In this document: piece by piece, positions 17,406 through 26,308 of the stretch
Layout: the number at the start of each line of letters is the position of its first letter
Numbering within the stretch: position 1 is the stretch's first letter
DNA from: Streptomyces sp. CCM_MD2014
Lineage (GTDB): Bacteria > Actinomycetota > Actinomycetes > Streptomycetales > Streptomycetaceae
Assembly: GCF_000772045.1 (NCBI RefSeq)
Contig: NZ_CP009754.1
Span: 2,108,001-2,172,000, forward strand
Reading direction: 5' to 3'
DNA: 64,000 nt
Notes under the pieces: model-generated
Database searches by the model: none
Seen by the model: the letters and a program-made list of their open reading frames with translations, nothing else
What the model was told of the DNA's origin: nothing
Program-made: the position numbers and the translations under genes

Positions 17406-17750
17406 CTACGCCGTGCCGTTGATGCGGTCGATGGCCTGCCGTGCCTGCTCGGCCGGGGGCCGGGACGGCAGGGAGGACACGGAGGCCGGGCCGGTCGCCG
17501 GCACGGGGGCGCTCACCGCGGGCGGCTGCTCACCGGCCGGCCTGGCGTGGGACGCGGCCCGCGCGGAGCGCAGCCGGTGGCTCACCGCCTCGTCCAGTGT
17601 CACCGGCCGCTGCGTCTGCGCGGCCAGCCGTCCCGCCTCCTGGCCGAGCCGGGCGACGTCCTCCCAGGGCAGCCGCAGCACGAGGGCGACCTCGGCCTCG
17701 CCGTCGGGCAGGGCGTGCAGCGCCGGAGCCGGTGTGACCCGTTCGTTCAT
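17406..17750 (-). CDS. Small hypothetical protein
   Basis: 114 aa, family not recognised. The first 65 residues look folded and acidic (ALPDGEAEVALVLRLPWEDVARLGQEAGRLA...), followed by an Ala/Pro/Ser-rich disordered stretch and a short final helix EQARQAIDRINGTA. No signal, membrane or metal motif. Convergent with the upstream oxidoreductase and divergent from the rhomboid gene, so it has its own promoter within 17751-17885. Streptomyces-like codon use supports a real gene. Confidence 0.6.
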   Translation of the reverse strand: MNERVTPAPALHALPDGEAEVALVLRLPWEDVARLGQEAGRLAAQTQRPVTLDEAVSHRLRSARAASHARPAGEQPPAVSAPVPATGPASVSSLPSRPPAEQARQAIDRINGTA

Positions 17751-17885
17751 CGCCTGATCCTCACGTCGTCCCCGCGCCCCGCCTTGCCCGGGCCGCGGGC
17801 GGTTGAGAGGGCATACGTACACACGGACGGGGGCGTTCAACGGGGCGGACCGATTCGCCGTCCGCGGGGCGGGCAGTAGTGACTC

Positions 17886-18704
17886 GTGGTCATCCCCGTC
17901 CATGACGTGAACCCGGCGCGCCGCACCCCGTGGGTGACGTACGCCCTGATCCTCGCGAACGTGCTGGTGTTCCTGTTCACCCCCGGCATGACCGGGTCGG
18001 CGACGGGCGACGGCAGCCTGGCGCAGATGTGCGACCTCCAGGCGTTCCTGGACCACTGGGCGGCGGTGCCGCAGGAGCTGCTCCAGCACCGGATGCCGCG
18101 CCTGGTGCCCACCGGCGCCGTGGGGGTCGGCCCGCGGGGTCCGGGCTGCGTGGTCGCGCCGCCGGGCTACGACAAGTCGCCGGAGCTGAGCGTCCTGACG
18201 GCGATGTTCCTGCACGGCGGCTGGCTGCACCTGCTGGGCAACATGCTGTTCCTGTGGATCTTCGGCAACAACGTCGAGGACCGGATGGGCCACGTCCCCT
18301 TTCTGCTCTTCTACGGCGTCTGCGGCTACGCGGCCACCTACGGCTTCGCCCTGCTCAACGCAGACTCGGGCGCCCCGCTGATCGGCGCGTCGGGCGCGAT
18401 CGCCGGGGTGCTCGGCGCCTATCTGGTGCTGTATCCGAGGGCCCGCGTCTGGGTCCTGGTCCCCTTCCTGATCTTCCTGCCGCTGCGGTTGCCGGCCTGG
18501 CTGGTGCTGGGCTTCTGGTTCGCGCTCCAGGCGGTCTACTCCTCCGGCGGCGCCGTCTCCGACGCGGGCACCGTGGCGTACGTGGCCCACGTCGTCGGCT
18601 TCGTCGTCGGCATGCTGATCGCCTGGCCGCTCCGGCGGGGCACCCCTCCCCCGCCGGAGCCGCGCGGGCTGCTGTTCGGCAGGCGGGCGCGGCCCGGGTG
18701 GTGA
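17886..18704 (+). CDS. Rhomboid-family intramembrane serine protease
   Basis: 272 aa polytopic membrane protease. About six hydrophobic segments. The rhomboid landmarks are all present: HGGWLHLLGNMLFLWIFGNNVED (second span), GASGAIAG with nucleophile S169 and YVAHVVGFVVG with catalytic H235, giving the Ser-His dyad. It cleaves membrane-protein substrates within the bilayer; the substrate here is unknown. The N-terminal VIPVHDVNPARRTPWVTY is typical of actinobacterial members. GTG start; no ribosome site and a CAGTAG hexamer 6 nt upstream, again consistent with a leaderless message. Confidence 0.9.
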   Translation: MVIPVHDVNPARRTPWVTYALILANVLVFLFTPGMTGSATGDGSLAQMCDLQAFLDHWAAVPQELLQHRMPRLVPTGAVGVGPRGPGCVVAPPGYDKSPELSVLTAMFLHGGWLHLLGNMLFLWIFGNNVEDRMGHVPFLLFYGVCGYAATYGFALLNADSGAPLIGASGAIAGVLGAYLVLYPRARVWVLVPFLIFLPLRLPAWLVLGFWFALQAVYSSGGAVSDAGTVAYVAHVVGFVVGMLIAWPLRRGTPPPPEPRGLLFGRRARPGW

Positions 18705-18731
18705 GCGGCGGGCACGGCGTGCCGCGTACGG

Positions 18732-19952
18732 TCAGGCCGGGGCCGCCTCGCTCTGCGCGACGGGCGCCGGGGCGGTCCAGCGGATGCGGGTGCTGCACAG
18801 CGCGACGGCGCCCGCCGAGGCGGCGACGGCGCCCATGCCCCAGGCCAGGCCGCTCGCGCCGGCGATGAAGCCGATGAGGGGCGGGCCGGCCAGCAGCCCC
18901 GTGGTGCCCATGGCGGCGACCAGCGTCAGCGCGTCCGAGCCCTGCCGGGCGGCGGCGGCGTAGACGCAGGGGGTCACGGCGGCGATGCCCAGGCCCATGC
19001 AGGCGAAGCCCGCGAGGGCCGGTGCGACGCCGCCGCTGACGAGCGCGACGGCGAGTCCGGTACCGGCCACGGCGCTGCCGAGGAGAACGACCCGTCCGTC
19101 GCCCCAGCGGCTGCGCCAGCCGTCGGCGAAGAGGCGGGCGACGACCATCATCCCGGACACCACGGCGATGCCGAGCGGGGCGAGTTCCGCCGACGCCTTG
19201 GCGACGTCCTTGAGGTAGAGGGCGGACCAGTCGTTCATGGCACCCTCGGCGACCGTGCCGAAGACCATGGCACAGCACATCCACAGGGTCAGGCGGGAGG
19301 GGACGCTCCAGCGGCGCCGTTCGGGCTTCGGCTCGGCGGGAGTCTGCGCGGGGGCCGGGTCCGTCCCGTCGGGCGCGGTCTCCTCGTCGAGGAGTCCGGT
19401 GCGTGCCGTGGCGCCCAGTACGACGAGCAGGGCGACGGCGACCGCGAAGTGCGCCGTGACCGATTCGGTGGCGGCGGTCATGCCGGAGGCGAGCAGGGCC
19501 GCGAGCAGGGAGCCGGCGCTGAAGACGGCGTGCAGCCTCGCCATCGTGTTGCGTGCGTGCCGTGCCTCCAGGGCCGCTCCCTGCGCGTTCATGGCCACGT
19601 TCAGGCAGCCGACGAGGACGCCGTCGACGCACATCACCAGCAGGGCCACGGGGTAGTCGGGAGCCGCCGCCAGGGCGAGCAGCAGCAGGGCCAGGCCCAG
19701 TTGGGACAGCAGCGCGAGCCGGCGGGAACCCATGCGGCGCATCAGCCAGGCGACCGCCGGGAAGGACACCGCCGCGCCGATCCCCGCGGCCATCAGGAGC
19801 ACCCCCACCTCGGCCGCGCTCAGGTCCAGGTCGGCCTTGACGGCCGGGATGCGCGCGGCCCAGGTGGCGTACTGGAAGCCGAGGGACAGGAACAGCGCGG
19901 CGATGGCCAACTGGCCGCGCAGGAGGGGGTCGTGGAGTCTGAACACGCGCAA
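18732..19952 (-). CDS. MFS transporter, last gene of the PhyH-DUF6271-decarboxylase operon
   Basis: 406 aa with about twelve hydrophobic segments, major facilitator superfamily. Visible landmarks: QYATWAARIPAVKADLDLSAAEVGVLLMAAGIGA at the start, the motif-A-like loop MRRMGSRR after the second span, and a long cytoplasmic loop around residues 195-215 (DEETAPDGTDPAPAQT). The pattern resembles drug/metabolite exporters of the FsrA/YbjJ type. The TTG at 19952 directly follows the TGA of the acetyltransferase gene; a GTG six bases downstream is an alternative. Its place as the final operon gene suggests export of, or resistance to, the product of the preceding enzymes (inference). Confidence 0.85.
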   Translation of the reverse strand: MRVFRLHDPLLRGQLAIAALFLSLGFQYATWAARIPAVKADLDLSAAEVGVLLMAAGIGAAVSFPAVAWLMRRMGSRRLALLSQLGLALLLLALAAAPDYPVALLVMCVDGVLVGCLNVAMNAQGAALEARHARNTMARLHAVFSAGSLLAALLASGMTAATESVTAHFAVAVALLVVLGATARTGLLDEETAPDGTDPAPAQTPAEPKPERRRWSVPSRLTLWMCCAMVFGTVAEGAMNDWSALYLKDVAKASAELAPLGIAVVSGMMVVARLFADGWRSRWGDGRVVLLGSAVAGTGLAVALVSGGVAPALAGFACMGLGIAAVTPCVYAAAARQGSDALTLVAAMGTTGLLAGPPLIGFIAGASGLAWGMGAVAASAGAVALCSTRIRWTAPAPVAQSEAAPA

Positions 19953-20531
19953 TCAGCTCACTTCGCGCAGGGTGGGTTCGGGCGGGGAGAGGGACGGGCG
20001 GGCACGGGCCCGGGGGGCGGCCGCCACCGGTTTGGACATGTAGACGGCGCCGCCTCCGTACGCGTCGCCGGGCACCACGCCCGGCTCGGGCACGAAGCCG
20101 CGCGCCGACCAGAAACGCTCGGTGCCGCCCACGGCGACCAGGGAGATCCGCTGGTCCCCGCGGGCCCGGGCGGTGCCGGTGAGGTGGTGCAGGAGGTGCC
20201 GGGCGAGTCCTTGGCGGCGCAGGCCCGGGGCGACGACGATGTCGTGCAGGTGGAGGTTGCCCGGCGGGAAGGCGGACGGCTCTCCCGGCGGTCCCTCCGG
20301 CCGCGCCAGGTCCGGGTAGCGGTGCGGCGCATACGGCAGCGCGAGCACGTAGCCGGCCGTACGGGCGCCGACGTCCACGACGAAGCAGGTGTCCGGCGAC
20401 ACCGCCGCCCTGGACTGCAGCGCGGCGCGGCCCTCCGACAGGCCGAGGCCGGTGTAGGCGTCCCGTTCCAGCGCCGCGACCGCGTCCCAGTCGCCGTCGG
20501 CGAGGGGGCGTACGCGTACGGGGTCAGTCAT
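19953..20531 (-). CDS. GNAT-family N-acetyltransferase
   Basis: 192 aa. The acetyl-CoA-binding motif is HLHDIVVAPGLRRQGLARHLLHHL (V-x-P-x-x-R-x-x-G-x-A pattern, residues about 95-118), preceded by a beta strand typical of motif B and followed by FWSARGFVPEPG, the usual C-terminal GNAT signature. It would acetylate an amine with acetyl-CoA. The ATG overlaps the end of the decarboxylase gene by 8 nt. In the operon context the substrate may be the amine made by that decarboxylase (inference). The Pro/Arg-rich C-terminal tail after residue 170 is outside the fold. Confidence 0.85.
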   Translation of the reverse strand: MTDPVRVRPLADGDWDAVAALERDAYTGLGLSEGRAALQSRAAVSPDTCFVVDVGARTAGYVLALPYAPHRYPDLARPEGPPGEPSAFPPGNLHLHDIVVAPGLRRQGLARHLLHHLTGTARARGDQRISLVAVGGTERFWSARGFVPEPGVVPGDAYGGGAVYMSKPVAAAPRARARPSLSPPEPTLREVS

Positions 20532-21735
20532 CGGCGCCGGCCCCCTCCGGGCGGTCCGCCCAGGCGTGAGGGAGCGGGGCGAAGCCGTTGAAGCCCAGGG
20601 TCGTGTAGCTGGTCGCGTAGGCGCCGCAGGACAGCACCCAGACCGGGTCGCCGGAGGCCAGCGTCGCGGGCACCGGGACCAGTCCCTCCTCGTGGGAGTA
20701 GGCGTCGTCGCTGTCGCAGGTGGGTCCGGCGACGACGGCGGGGACGTACGGGCCGTCGGGGTGGTGGCCCGGGAAGACCAGCCGGTACTGCAGGGCGTCC
20801 ATCTCGTACAGGCCGTTGAACTTGCCGCAGCTCAGGTACAGCCAGTGCTGCCGTTCGCCGCCCGCCGCCCGGCGTTCGGTGAGGCGGGTGACGTGGGCGC
20901 GGATCGCGCCGTGGTCGGCGACGAGGTGGCGGCCGGGTTCGACGACGAAGTCCAGGGGGCCGCCGTGGATCCGGCGCAGCTCGTCCATGCCCTCCCGGAT
21001 CACCGCGAAGATCTTGTCCAGCGGCGGGTCGAGGGGGGTGCCGCGCCGGTCGCGGTAGCCGAGGGCGGGCAGGCCGCCGCCGAGGTTGACGTGGTCGACG
21101 CGGATGCCGCGCCGGCCGAGGGCGCGCAGCACGTCGCCCAGGTCCTCGGCGGCGGCGTGCCACCCCTCCCCGGTCATCTGCTGGGAGCCGACGTGCACGG
21201 ACAGGCCCGCGGGCACGAGCCCGGCGTCGCGGGCCGCCTCCAGCACCCGGACGGCGTCGCCGGGCGGGCAGCCGAACTTGTCGCTCAGCCCCCACACCGC
21301 GCCCGCGCCCCCGGTCGCCACCCGGCAGAAGACGCGGGCGCCGGGGGCGTGTTCGGCGAGGGCGGCCACGTCCTGGACGCTGTCGGTGGCGAAGGTGCGC
21401 ACGCCGATCCGGTACGCCTCGGCGATGTTCCGGTCGGACTTGACGGTGTTGCCGTAGTGCACGCGGCCGACCGGTACCCCGGCCCGCAGTGCCTGTTCGA
21501 CCTCGCCGGGACTGGCCGCGTCGGCACCGGCGCCCCGGCGGGCCAGGGCGGTCAGGACCTCGTCGAGCGGGCAGGCCTTCATCGCGAACCGCACCTGTAC
21601 ACCGGGGAGTTCGCGGCGCAGGGCGTCGTGGCGCGCCTCGATGCCGGCGAGGTCGTACACGAGCCGGTCCTCGGTGGCGGCGGCAAGGGCGGCGGCGAGG
21701 GGCGCGCTGAGGCCATCGGCCGTCGGCGCGCTCAC
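20524..21735 (-). CDS. Type III PLP-dependent decarboxylase (ornithine/diaminopimelate decarboxylase-like)
   Basis: 403 aa enzyme with the alanine-racemase-type TIM barrel. The PLP lysine is K53 in RFAMKACP. Other conserved contacts: SVHVGSQQ, NLGGGLPALG for the phosphate, VEPGRHLV, and C340-DSDD, the Cys-Asp-x-x-Asp motif that closes the active site across the dimer in ornithine decarboxylases; GAYATSYTTLGFNGF completes the C-terminus. It should decarboxylate a basic amino acid (ornithine, lysine or a hydroxylated relative) to an amine. The GTG start overlaps the TGA of the DUF6271 gene (GTGA). The unusual MKAC instead of VKAN near the lysine and the SD in place of GLD at the CDGxD motif suggest a specialised, not housekeeping, enzyme. 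Confidence 0.88.
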   Translation of the reverse strand: MSAPTADGLSAPLAAALAAATEDRLVYDLAGIEARHDALRRELPGVQVRFAMKACPLDEVLTALARRGAGADAASPGEVEQALRAGVPVGRVHYGNTVKSDRNIAEAYRIGVRTFATDSVQDVAALAEHAPGARVFCRVATGGAGAVWGLSDKFGCPPGDAVRVLEAARDAGLVPAGLSVHVGSQQMTGEGWHAAAEDLGDVLRALGRRGIRVDHVNLGGGLPALGYRDRRGTPLDPPLDKIFAVIREGMDELRRIHGGPLDFVVEPGRHLVADHGAIRAHVTRLTERRAAGGERQHWLYLSCGKFNGLYEMDALQYRLVFPGHHPDGPYVPAVVAGPTCDSDDAYSHEEGLVPVPATLASGDPVWVLSCGAYATSYTTLGFNGFAPLPHAWADRPEGAGADD

Positions 21736-23057
21736 CGCGGGTGTCCCTCGGGCAGTTCGACGGGGGTGGCTTTGGCGGCGGTCACCATGCCCTCCCACGC
21801 CTCCGTGAGCAGGGCGAAGTCCGCCATGTCGTCGCGTGCCTCGTCGAGGAGGCGTGCGCGGCGGGCGGCCAGGTGGTCGGCGACGTCGGCGTATGCGCCG
21901 CCGAGCCGTCGGTGGGCGGTGTCGAGGGCGTCGAGTCTGCGGACGTTCTCGGCGGGGTCGAGGCCGGTGCTCTCGCGGGCCAGGGCGGCGACGGCAGCGG
22001 GGCGGGCTCGGCCGTGCTCGTCCAGCAGGGTGTCGCCCGCCTCGGCCATGCGGTCGTAGACGTGGTGGAAGTAGAGCATCGACAGCAGGAACTTGGCGAA
22101 GCGGGTCTGGTAGGCCAGGAAGCCGGTTCCCGTCCGGCGTTCCCCGGTGTAGTAGTTGACGATGTTGCGGTTGTGCAGCACGCCGGGCAGCCGGGCGTCG
22201 TGCACGAGGTGGATGAGGAAGTAGTCGCTGCCGATGGTGTCCCGGGCGGGCGGCAGCGGCACGCGTTCGGTGACCGTCGCGGCGTGGAAGGCGATGTTGC
22301 ACATGTCCACGCGCATCGGGTCGACCACCGTCAGCGTCGCGCGGTCGGCCGTGAAGGGTTCGGTGCCGGCGCCGGTGAACGACTCCTCGACCAGCTCGCG
22401 TTTCCGTTCGGCGGACCAGTGCTCGGGTGCCCAGAGGGAGACGACGTCGCGGTACACGTCGGGGTCGGCGTCCCGTATCCGGGCGATGTCGACGGAGAGT
22501 TCGCCCACGAAGGAGCTGCCGACCATGGCGACCCGCCGCTCCATCAGGTGCTCCGGCAGCGCCGACTCCGTGACACCGGCCACCGCGTCGGCGGCGCGTG
22601 CGCCGAGGGACAGCAGCTCGTGGTGGACGGGGAAGACCGTACGGCCGTCGACGCGCTGGTAGCGGCTGTCGGAGTCCCTGCGGTGGACGGAGTCGCAGCC
22701 GAGCGCGGCCGCGATCAGGAAGGCGCGGTTGGTGCAGGCACCGTAGGACAGCCCGTCGGGGAGCATCAGGTCGAGGAGCAGTTCGGGCTTGGTGCTGCCG
22801 GAGCGTGCCGTCACCCGGGTGAGGAAGTCGCGCTGGGCGGCCTCGTCGAGGTGGTGGGCGGTGATCCGGGGGTGGTCGGGCAGTCGCCGCAAGGCGTCGG
22901 TGTGGGCGGCGCGGTCCTCGGGCGGGCAGGAGTCGAGGACGAGCAGGTGGACATCGATGTCGAAGTGGCCGGCGGCGTAGGCGGCTTCCTCGCCGAGGGC
23001 CGTGATCGTCTCCGGGCAGTGCCGGTTGGTGGGGAGGGTCAGGCAGATACGGCGCAT
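21732..23057 (-). CDS. DUF6271 family protein, glycosyltransferase-A-like
   Basis: 441 aa. The N-terminal 200 residues (MRRICLTLPTNRHCPETI..., VHLLVLDSC, YGACTNRAFLIAAALGCDSVHRRDSDSRYQ) look like a nucleotide-sugar transferase fold in which RRDSDSRYQ supplies a DxD metal motif. The remainder is helical and Arg/Glu/Ala-rich. I recognise it as DUF6271, an actinobacterial family without assigned chemistry; a glycosyl- or aminoacyl-transfer role is inference only. The first 19 nt overlap the 3' end of the PhyH gene and the stop overlaps the decarboxylase start, so all are one operon. Confidence 0.75.
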   Translation of the reverse strand: MRRICLTLPTNRHCPETITALGEEAAYAAGHFDIDVHLLVLDSCPPEDRAAHTDALRRLPDHPRITAHHLDEAAQRDFLTRVTARSGSTKPELLLDLMLPDGLSYGACTNRAFLIAAALGCDSVHRRDSDSRYQRVDGRTVFPVHHELLSLGARAADAVAGVTESALPEHLMERRVAMVGSSFVGELSVDIARIRDADPDVYRDVVSLWAPEHWSAERKRELVEESFTGAGTEPFTADRATLTVVDPMRVDMCNIAFHAATVTERVPLPPARDTIGSDYFLIHLVHDARLPGVLHNRNIVNYYTGERRTGTGFLAYQTRFAKFLLSMLYFHHVYDRMAEAGDTLLDEHGRARPAAVAALARESTGLDPAENVRRLDALDTAHRRLGGAYADVADHLAARRARLLDEARDDMADFALLTEAWEGMVTAAKATPVELPEGHPR

Positions 23058-24133
23058 GCGGCGTCCCCGGTGCCCTCGTCGGTCGCCTCGTTCGTGTCGC
23101 CGCCGTTGGTCGCGGCGTCCGCGTGCCAGGACGTGAGGCCCAGCAACTTTGCGCCGAGCTCGGTCAGTTCGGCGGGGCCGTACCGCTCCGACTCGGGGCG
23201 TCGGGCGTCGCCGAGAAGGGTGGCGTTCCAGTCCGGGGTGGCGAGGGTGCGCCAGGAGTCGACACGGGAGTCGCGCAGGGTGCGGTGGGTCTCCAGGGCG
23301 GGCATCATCGACAGGTACTGGACCGCTCGGACGCCCTCGCCGGAGACGTTGGGTGCGACGCCGTGGGCCAGCAGGCCGTTCCAGATGAGCAGGTCGCCGG
23401 CCTCCAGGTCGGGCCGTACGACGGGCATGTCCTCGCGGTCGATCGCGGGCCGGATGGGGTCGCGGTCGTCGGGCTGGAGGGCCTTCCAGCGGTCGAAGCG
23501 GCGGAACAGCTCGGGGCAGCACTGGAAGCCGCCGTGGTCGGGCTTGGTGTCGTTGAGCGCGATGATGCCCTGGACGCGCTGCGGCAGGACGCCCTGGGAG
23601 GTGTCGACGTCCCAGTGCAGTTCGATGTCGAAGCCGCGGTCGGGCTTGTCGATGAGCGCGCGGTCGCGGTTGCCGACGTTGGGCGGGTTGAGGTTGAGCC
23701 GGTCCAGGGTGACCCACAGCTCCTCGCAGTCCCACACGTCGACGAAGGCGTCGTAGACGCGCTGGGTCTGGCGGCTGTCCCAGATGAGCTGGTGGTGGTA
23801 GGCCTCGACGAAGCCGTAGATGTGCAGCTCGCGGTCGAGGTCGGAGCGGTACTCGCGGTCCTGGTACCAGGTGTCGGGACGTTCGGGGTCGAGTCCCTGG
23901 AACTCCCAGGCGAAGTCGAGCAGTCGGCGCGCGGAGTCGGCGGGTATGGCCTCCTTCACCACGACGTAGCCGTACGTCTGCCAGTGGGCGAAGTCCTCCT
24001 CGGACAGCACCCGCAGCGGCCGTGTCTTGCGGAGGTCGCGCAACTGGGTGCGGGCCAGGTAGGTGTCGGCGTCCGCGCTGAAGTAGGGCAGGTCCGACGG
24101 GGCTCGGTGGAGGTAGGAATCGGGCGTCGCCAT
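23039..24133 (-). CDS. Phytanoyl-CoA dioxygenase (PhyH) family Fe(II)/2-oxoglutarate enzyme
   Basis: 364 aa, first gene of the five-gene operon. The jelly-roll iron site is seen as H-x-D in IELHWDVDTSQ, the distal His in GLLAHGVAPN and the 2-oxoglutarate Arg in GEGVRAVQYLS. Upstream landmarks include FAHWQTYGYVVVKEAI, the usual PhyH start. The enzyme should hydroxylate or otherwise oxidise a small molecule such as an amino acid. The ATG at 24133 is preferred over an upstream start at 24208 because GGAG lies 6 nt before it. The C-terminal 25 residues are Thr/Asp/Gly-rich and disordered. Its promoter must lie within the 457-nt gap shared with the divergent GH3 gene, where a DasR-type box also sits. 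Confidence 0.88.
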   Translation of the reverse strand: MATPDSYLHRAPSDLPYFSADADTYLARTQLRDLRKTRPLRVLSEEDFAHWQTYGYVVVKEAIPADSARRLLDFAWEFQGLDPERPDTWYQDREYRSDLDRELHIYGFVEAYHHQLIWDSRQTQRVYDAFVDVWDCEELWVTLDRLNLNPPNVGNRDRALIDKPDRGFDIELHWDVDTSQGVLPQRVQGIIALNDTKPDHGGFQCCPELFRRFDRWKALQPDDRDPIRPAIDREDMPVVRPDLEAGDLLIWNGLLAHGVAPNVSGEGVRAVQYLSMMPALETHRTLRDSRVDSWRTLATPDWNATLLGDARRPESERYGPAELTELGAKLLGLTSWHADAATNGGDTNEATDEGTGDAACAVSA

Positions 24134-24441
24134 GTGGTGCTCCAGATCCTCGCCGTCGCCCCGTGCGGGCAACGGCGGTGCGTGCGACGGTGGTCGGCCG
24201 TCGCACATGAGGTCGGTGGTGGCAGCGGGAGCCCGCTCGCGGCACGGGGCGGGAGCGGGGGGACGGGGCGGCTGGGACGGGTGGTTCCCGGCCCGCGCTC
24301 CCGTCCGGAATGGTCGTCTCGTCCGGGGTGGTCGTCACGGAAGTCGTCGCCACGGCAGCGGTCTGCGCAGTCCGGCCGCGGCTGGTGTCCGGCGTGGAAA
24401 CAGGAGTCACATGAGCCCCTCGCCGAACTTGCGCCTCACAA

Positions 24442-24453
24442 TGGACTAGACCA
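24442..24453. promoter_or_regulatory. Candidate DasR operator (dre)
   Basis: TGGACTAGACCA matches the palindromic dre core TGGTCTAGACCA at 11 of 12 positions. It lies 138 nt before the GH3 start and 309 nt before the divergent PhyH start. The remaining gap 24134-24590 shows no gene. Confidence 0.5.
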
Positions 24454-24553
24454 AGGGAAGGTGTCAACACCCCTTCGGACTAGGCAAGTTGTTACTTCCG
24501 AGTTGGCTTCAGGCGCCCTTGACACGTCTGGTTAACCTGAACGCGCACCCCCT

Positions 24554-24565
24554 TGGTCTATACCA
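24554..24565. promoter_or_regulatory. Candidate DasR operator (dre) at the GH3 promoter
   Basis: TGGTCTATACCA matches the dre core at 11 of 12 positions and is extended by one base pair each side to a near-perfect 14-bp palindrome. It ends 25 nt before the GH3 start codon, a position where a bound GntR-family repressor such as DasR would block transcription or elongation. Confidence 0.6.
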
Positions 24566-24590
24566 AGAAGCCATCCGAAAGGCGCGGCCG

Positions 24591-26120
24591 ATGTCCTCAA
24601 GCAAGCACAGCAGCGCGTTGCGTCGGCTCGCGCTCTCCGTCCTGCAACCGGGTTTCGTGGGCACCGAGGCCCCCGACTGGATCCTGCGCGACATCGGCGA
24701 CGGGCTGGCCTCCGTCGTCCTCTTCTCCCGCAACATCGTCTCCGCCGAGCAGGTGGCCCGGCTGACCGGCCGGCTCCGCGCCGAGAACCCCGACCTGATC
24801 GTCGCGATCGACGAGGAGGCCGGCGACGTCACCCGCATCGAGTCCGCCACCGGCTCGTCCCGGCCGGGCAACTTCGCCCTCGGCACCGTCGACGACGCGG
24901 AACTCACCGAGGCCGTGGCCGCCGACCTCGGCCGGCAGCTGCGCGCCGCCGGGGTGAGCCTCGACTACGCGCCGAGCGCGGACGTCAACTCCAACCCGGA
25001 CAACCCGATCATCGGGGTGCGCTCCTTCGGCTCGGACCCCGACGTGGTCTCCCGCCACACCGCCGCATGGATCCGGGGGCTCCAGTCGTCCGGCGTCGCC
25101 GCCTGCGCCAAGCACTTCCCCGGCCACGGGGACGTCGCCGTCGACTCCCACCACGACCTGCCCTCCTACCCGGCCGGGCGTGAGGAGATCGCCGCCCAGG
25201 CGCTGCCCCCGTTCCGGGCCGCCGTCGCGGCCGGCGTGCGCGCGGTCATGAGCGGCCACCTGCTGGTCCCGGCCTACGACCCCGACCTCCCGGCCACGCT
25301 GAGCCGTCGGATCCTGCACGGCCTGCTGCGCGAGGAGCTGGGCTTCGACGGCCTGGTCGTCAGCGACGCCATCGAGATGGGCGCGGTCACGCGGCGCTAC
25401 GGCATCGACGGTGCCACGGTGAAGGCCGTCGCCGCCGGGGTGGACGCCGTCTGCGTGGGCGGCGAGAGCGCCGAGGAGGCCACCGTCGCGCTGCTGGTCG
25501 AGGCGCTGACCACCGCGGTGACGGGCGGGGAGCTGCCCGAGGAGCGGCTGGCCGGGGCGGCGGACCGGGTACGGGAGTTCGCCCGCTGGTCGGCCGGGCT
25601 GCGGGCGGCCGGGGACGCCGGGACCGTCGGGACGACGGCCGGGGACGGCATCGGGCACGTCGCCGCGCGCCGGGCCGTGCGCCTCACCGGCGCCGCGCGG
25701 GCCGTCCTGCCGCTGACGGCCGCCCCGCATGTGGTCGAGCTGGCACCGGTGACCAACATGGCCATCGGCAAGGAGACCCCGTGGGGCGTGGCCGGCCCGC
25801 TGCGTGACCGGCTGCCCGGTACGACCTCGGTGCGGGTGCGCGGGCAGGAGCTGGAGGAGGGGACGGTGGCGCTGGAGCGCTGCGCGCTCGAACCGGCCGC
25901 GGGGCGCCCGCTGGTGATCGTCGCCCGCGACGCGGCCCGGCACGCGTGGATGAGCCGTGCCGTGACCGGCCTGACCGCCGCCCGCCCGGACGCGATCGTC
26001 GTGGAGATGGGCCTGCCGGGCACCTCCACCACGGCGGCCGCCCAGATCTTCACCCACGGCGCGAGCGCGGCCTCGGGGGCGGCCGCGGCGGAGGTCCTGA
26101 CGACGACGTCGGCGGGCTGA
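24591..26120 (+). CDS. GH3 beta-N-acetylglucosaminidase (NagZ-like)
   Basis: 509 aa glycoside hydrolase family 3. The NagZ signature is complete: KHFPGHGDVAVDSHHDLP contains the substrate-binding KHFPGHG and the flexible-loop catalytic D185-S-H187 dyad, and VVSDAIEM carries the nucleophile D259. It lacks an export signal, so it acts on imported GlcNAc-containing sugars or muropeptides in the cytoplasm. Residues 340-509 form the smaller C-terminal domain often present in actinobacterial members. The ATG at 24591 is preferred over an in-frame start at 24489; it directly follows the DasR-like box, and DasR control of this type of gene in S. coelicolor is established to my recollection. Confidence 0.9.
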   Translation: MSSSKHSSALRRLALSVLQPGFVGTEAPDWILRDIGDGLASVVLFSRNIVSAEQVARLTGRLRAENPDLIVAIDEEAGDVTRIESATGSSRPGNFALGTVDDAELTEAVAADLGRQLRAAGVSLDYAPSADVNSNPDNPIIGVRSFGSDPDVVSRHTAAWIRGLQSSGVAACAKHFPGHGDVAVDSHHDLPSYPAGREEIAAQALPPFRAAVAAGVRAVMSGHLLVPAYDPDLPATLSRRILHGLLREELGFDGLVVSDAIEMGAVTRRYGIDGATVKAVAAGVDAVCVGGESAEEATVALLVEALTTAVTGGELPEERLAGAADRVREFARWSAGLRAAGDAGTVGTTAGDGIGHVAARRAVRLTGAARAVLPLTAAPHVVELAPVTNMAIGKETPWGVAGPLRDRLPGTTSVRVRGQELEEGTVALERCALEPAAGRPLVIVARDAARHAWMSRAVTGLTAARPDAIVVEMGLPGTSTTAAAQIFTHGASAASGAAAAEVLTTTSAG

Positions 26121-26168
26121 GCGGGGGCCGCGCCCAGGAGCCGATCCGGGGCGGCCCGGCATTCCGTC

Positions 26169-26216
26169 GAGGCGGAGAGACCGAGGGCGAGATCACGCCC
26201 CTCGGTCGTCCGCCTC
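26169..26216. terminator. Bidirectional hairpin terminator between GH3 gene and hemE
   Basis: The outer stem GAGGCGGA/TCCGCCTC and inner stem GACCGAGGG/CCCTCGGTC form a long imperfect hairpin with a short loop, lying between two converging genes. Confidence 0.7.
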
Positions 26217-26308
26217 CCCCGCCGTGCTCGCGGTCACCCGTGCCGGCGCACCGCCCGCCCGCAGGCCCGGGCGCGACGCGGGCGAGCCGGCACCCGGGCG
26301 TGCGTGCG

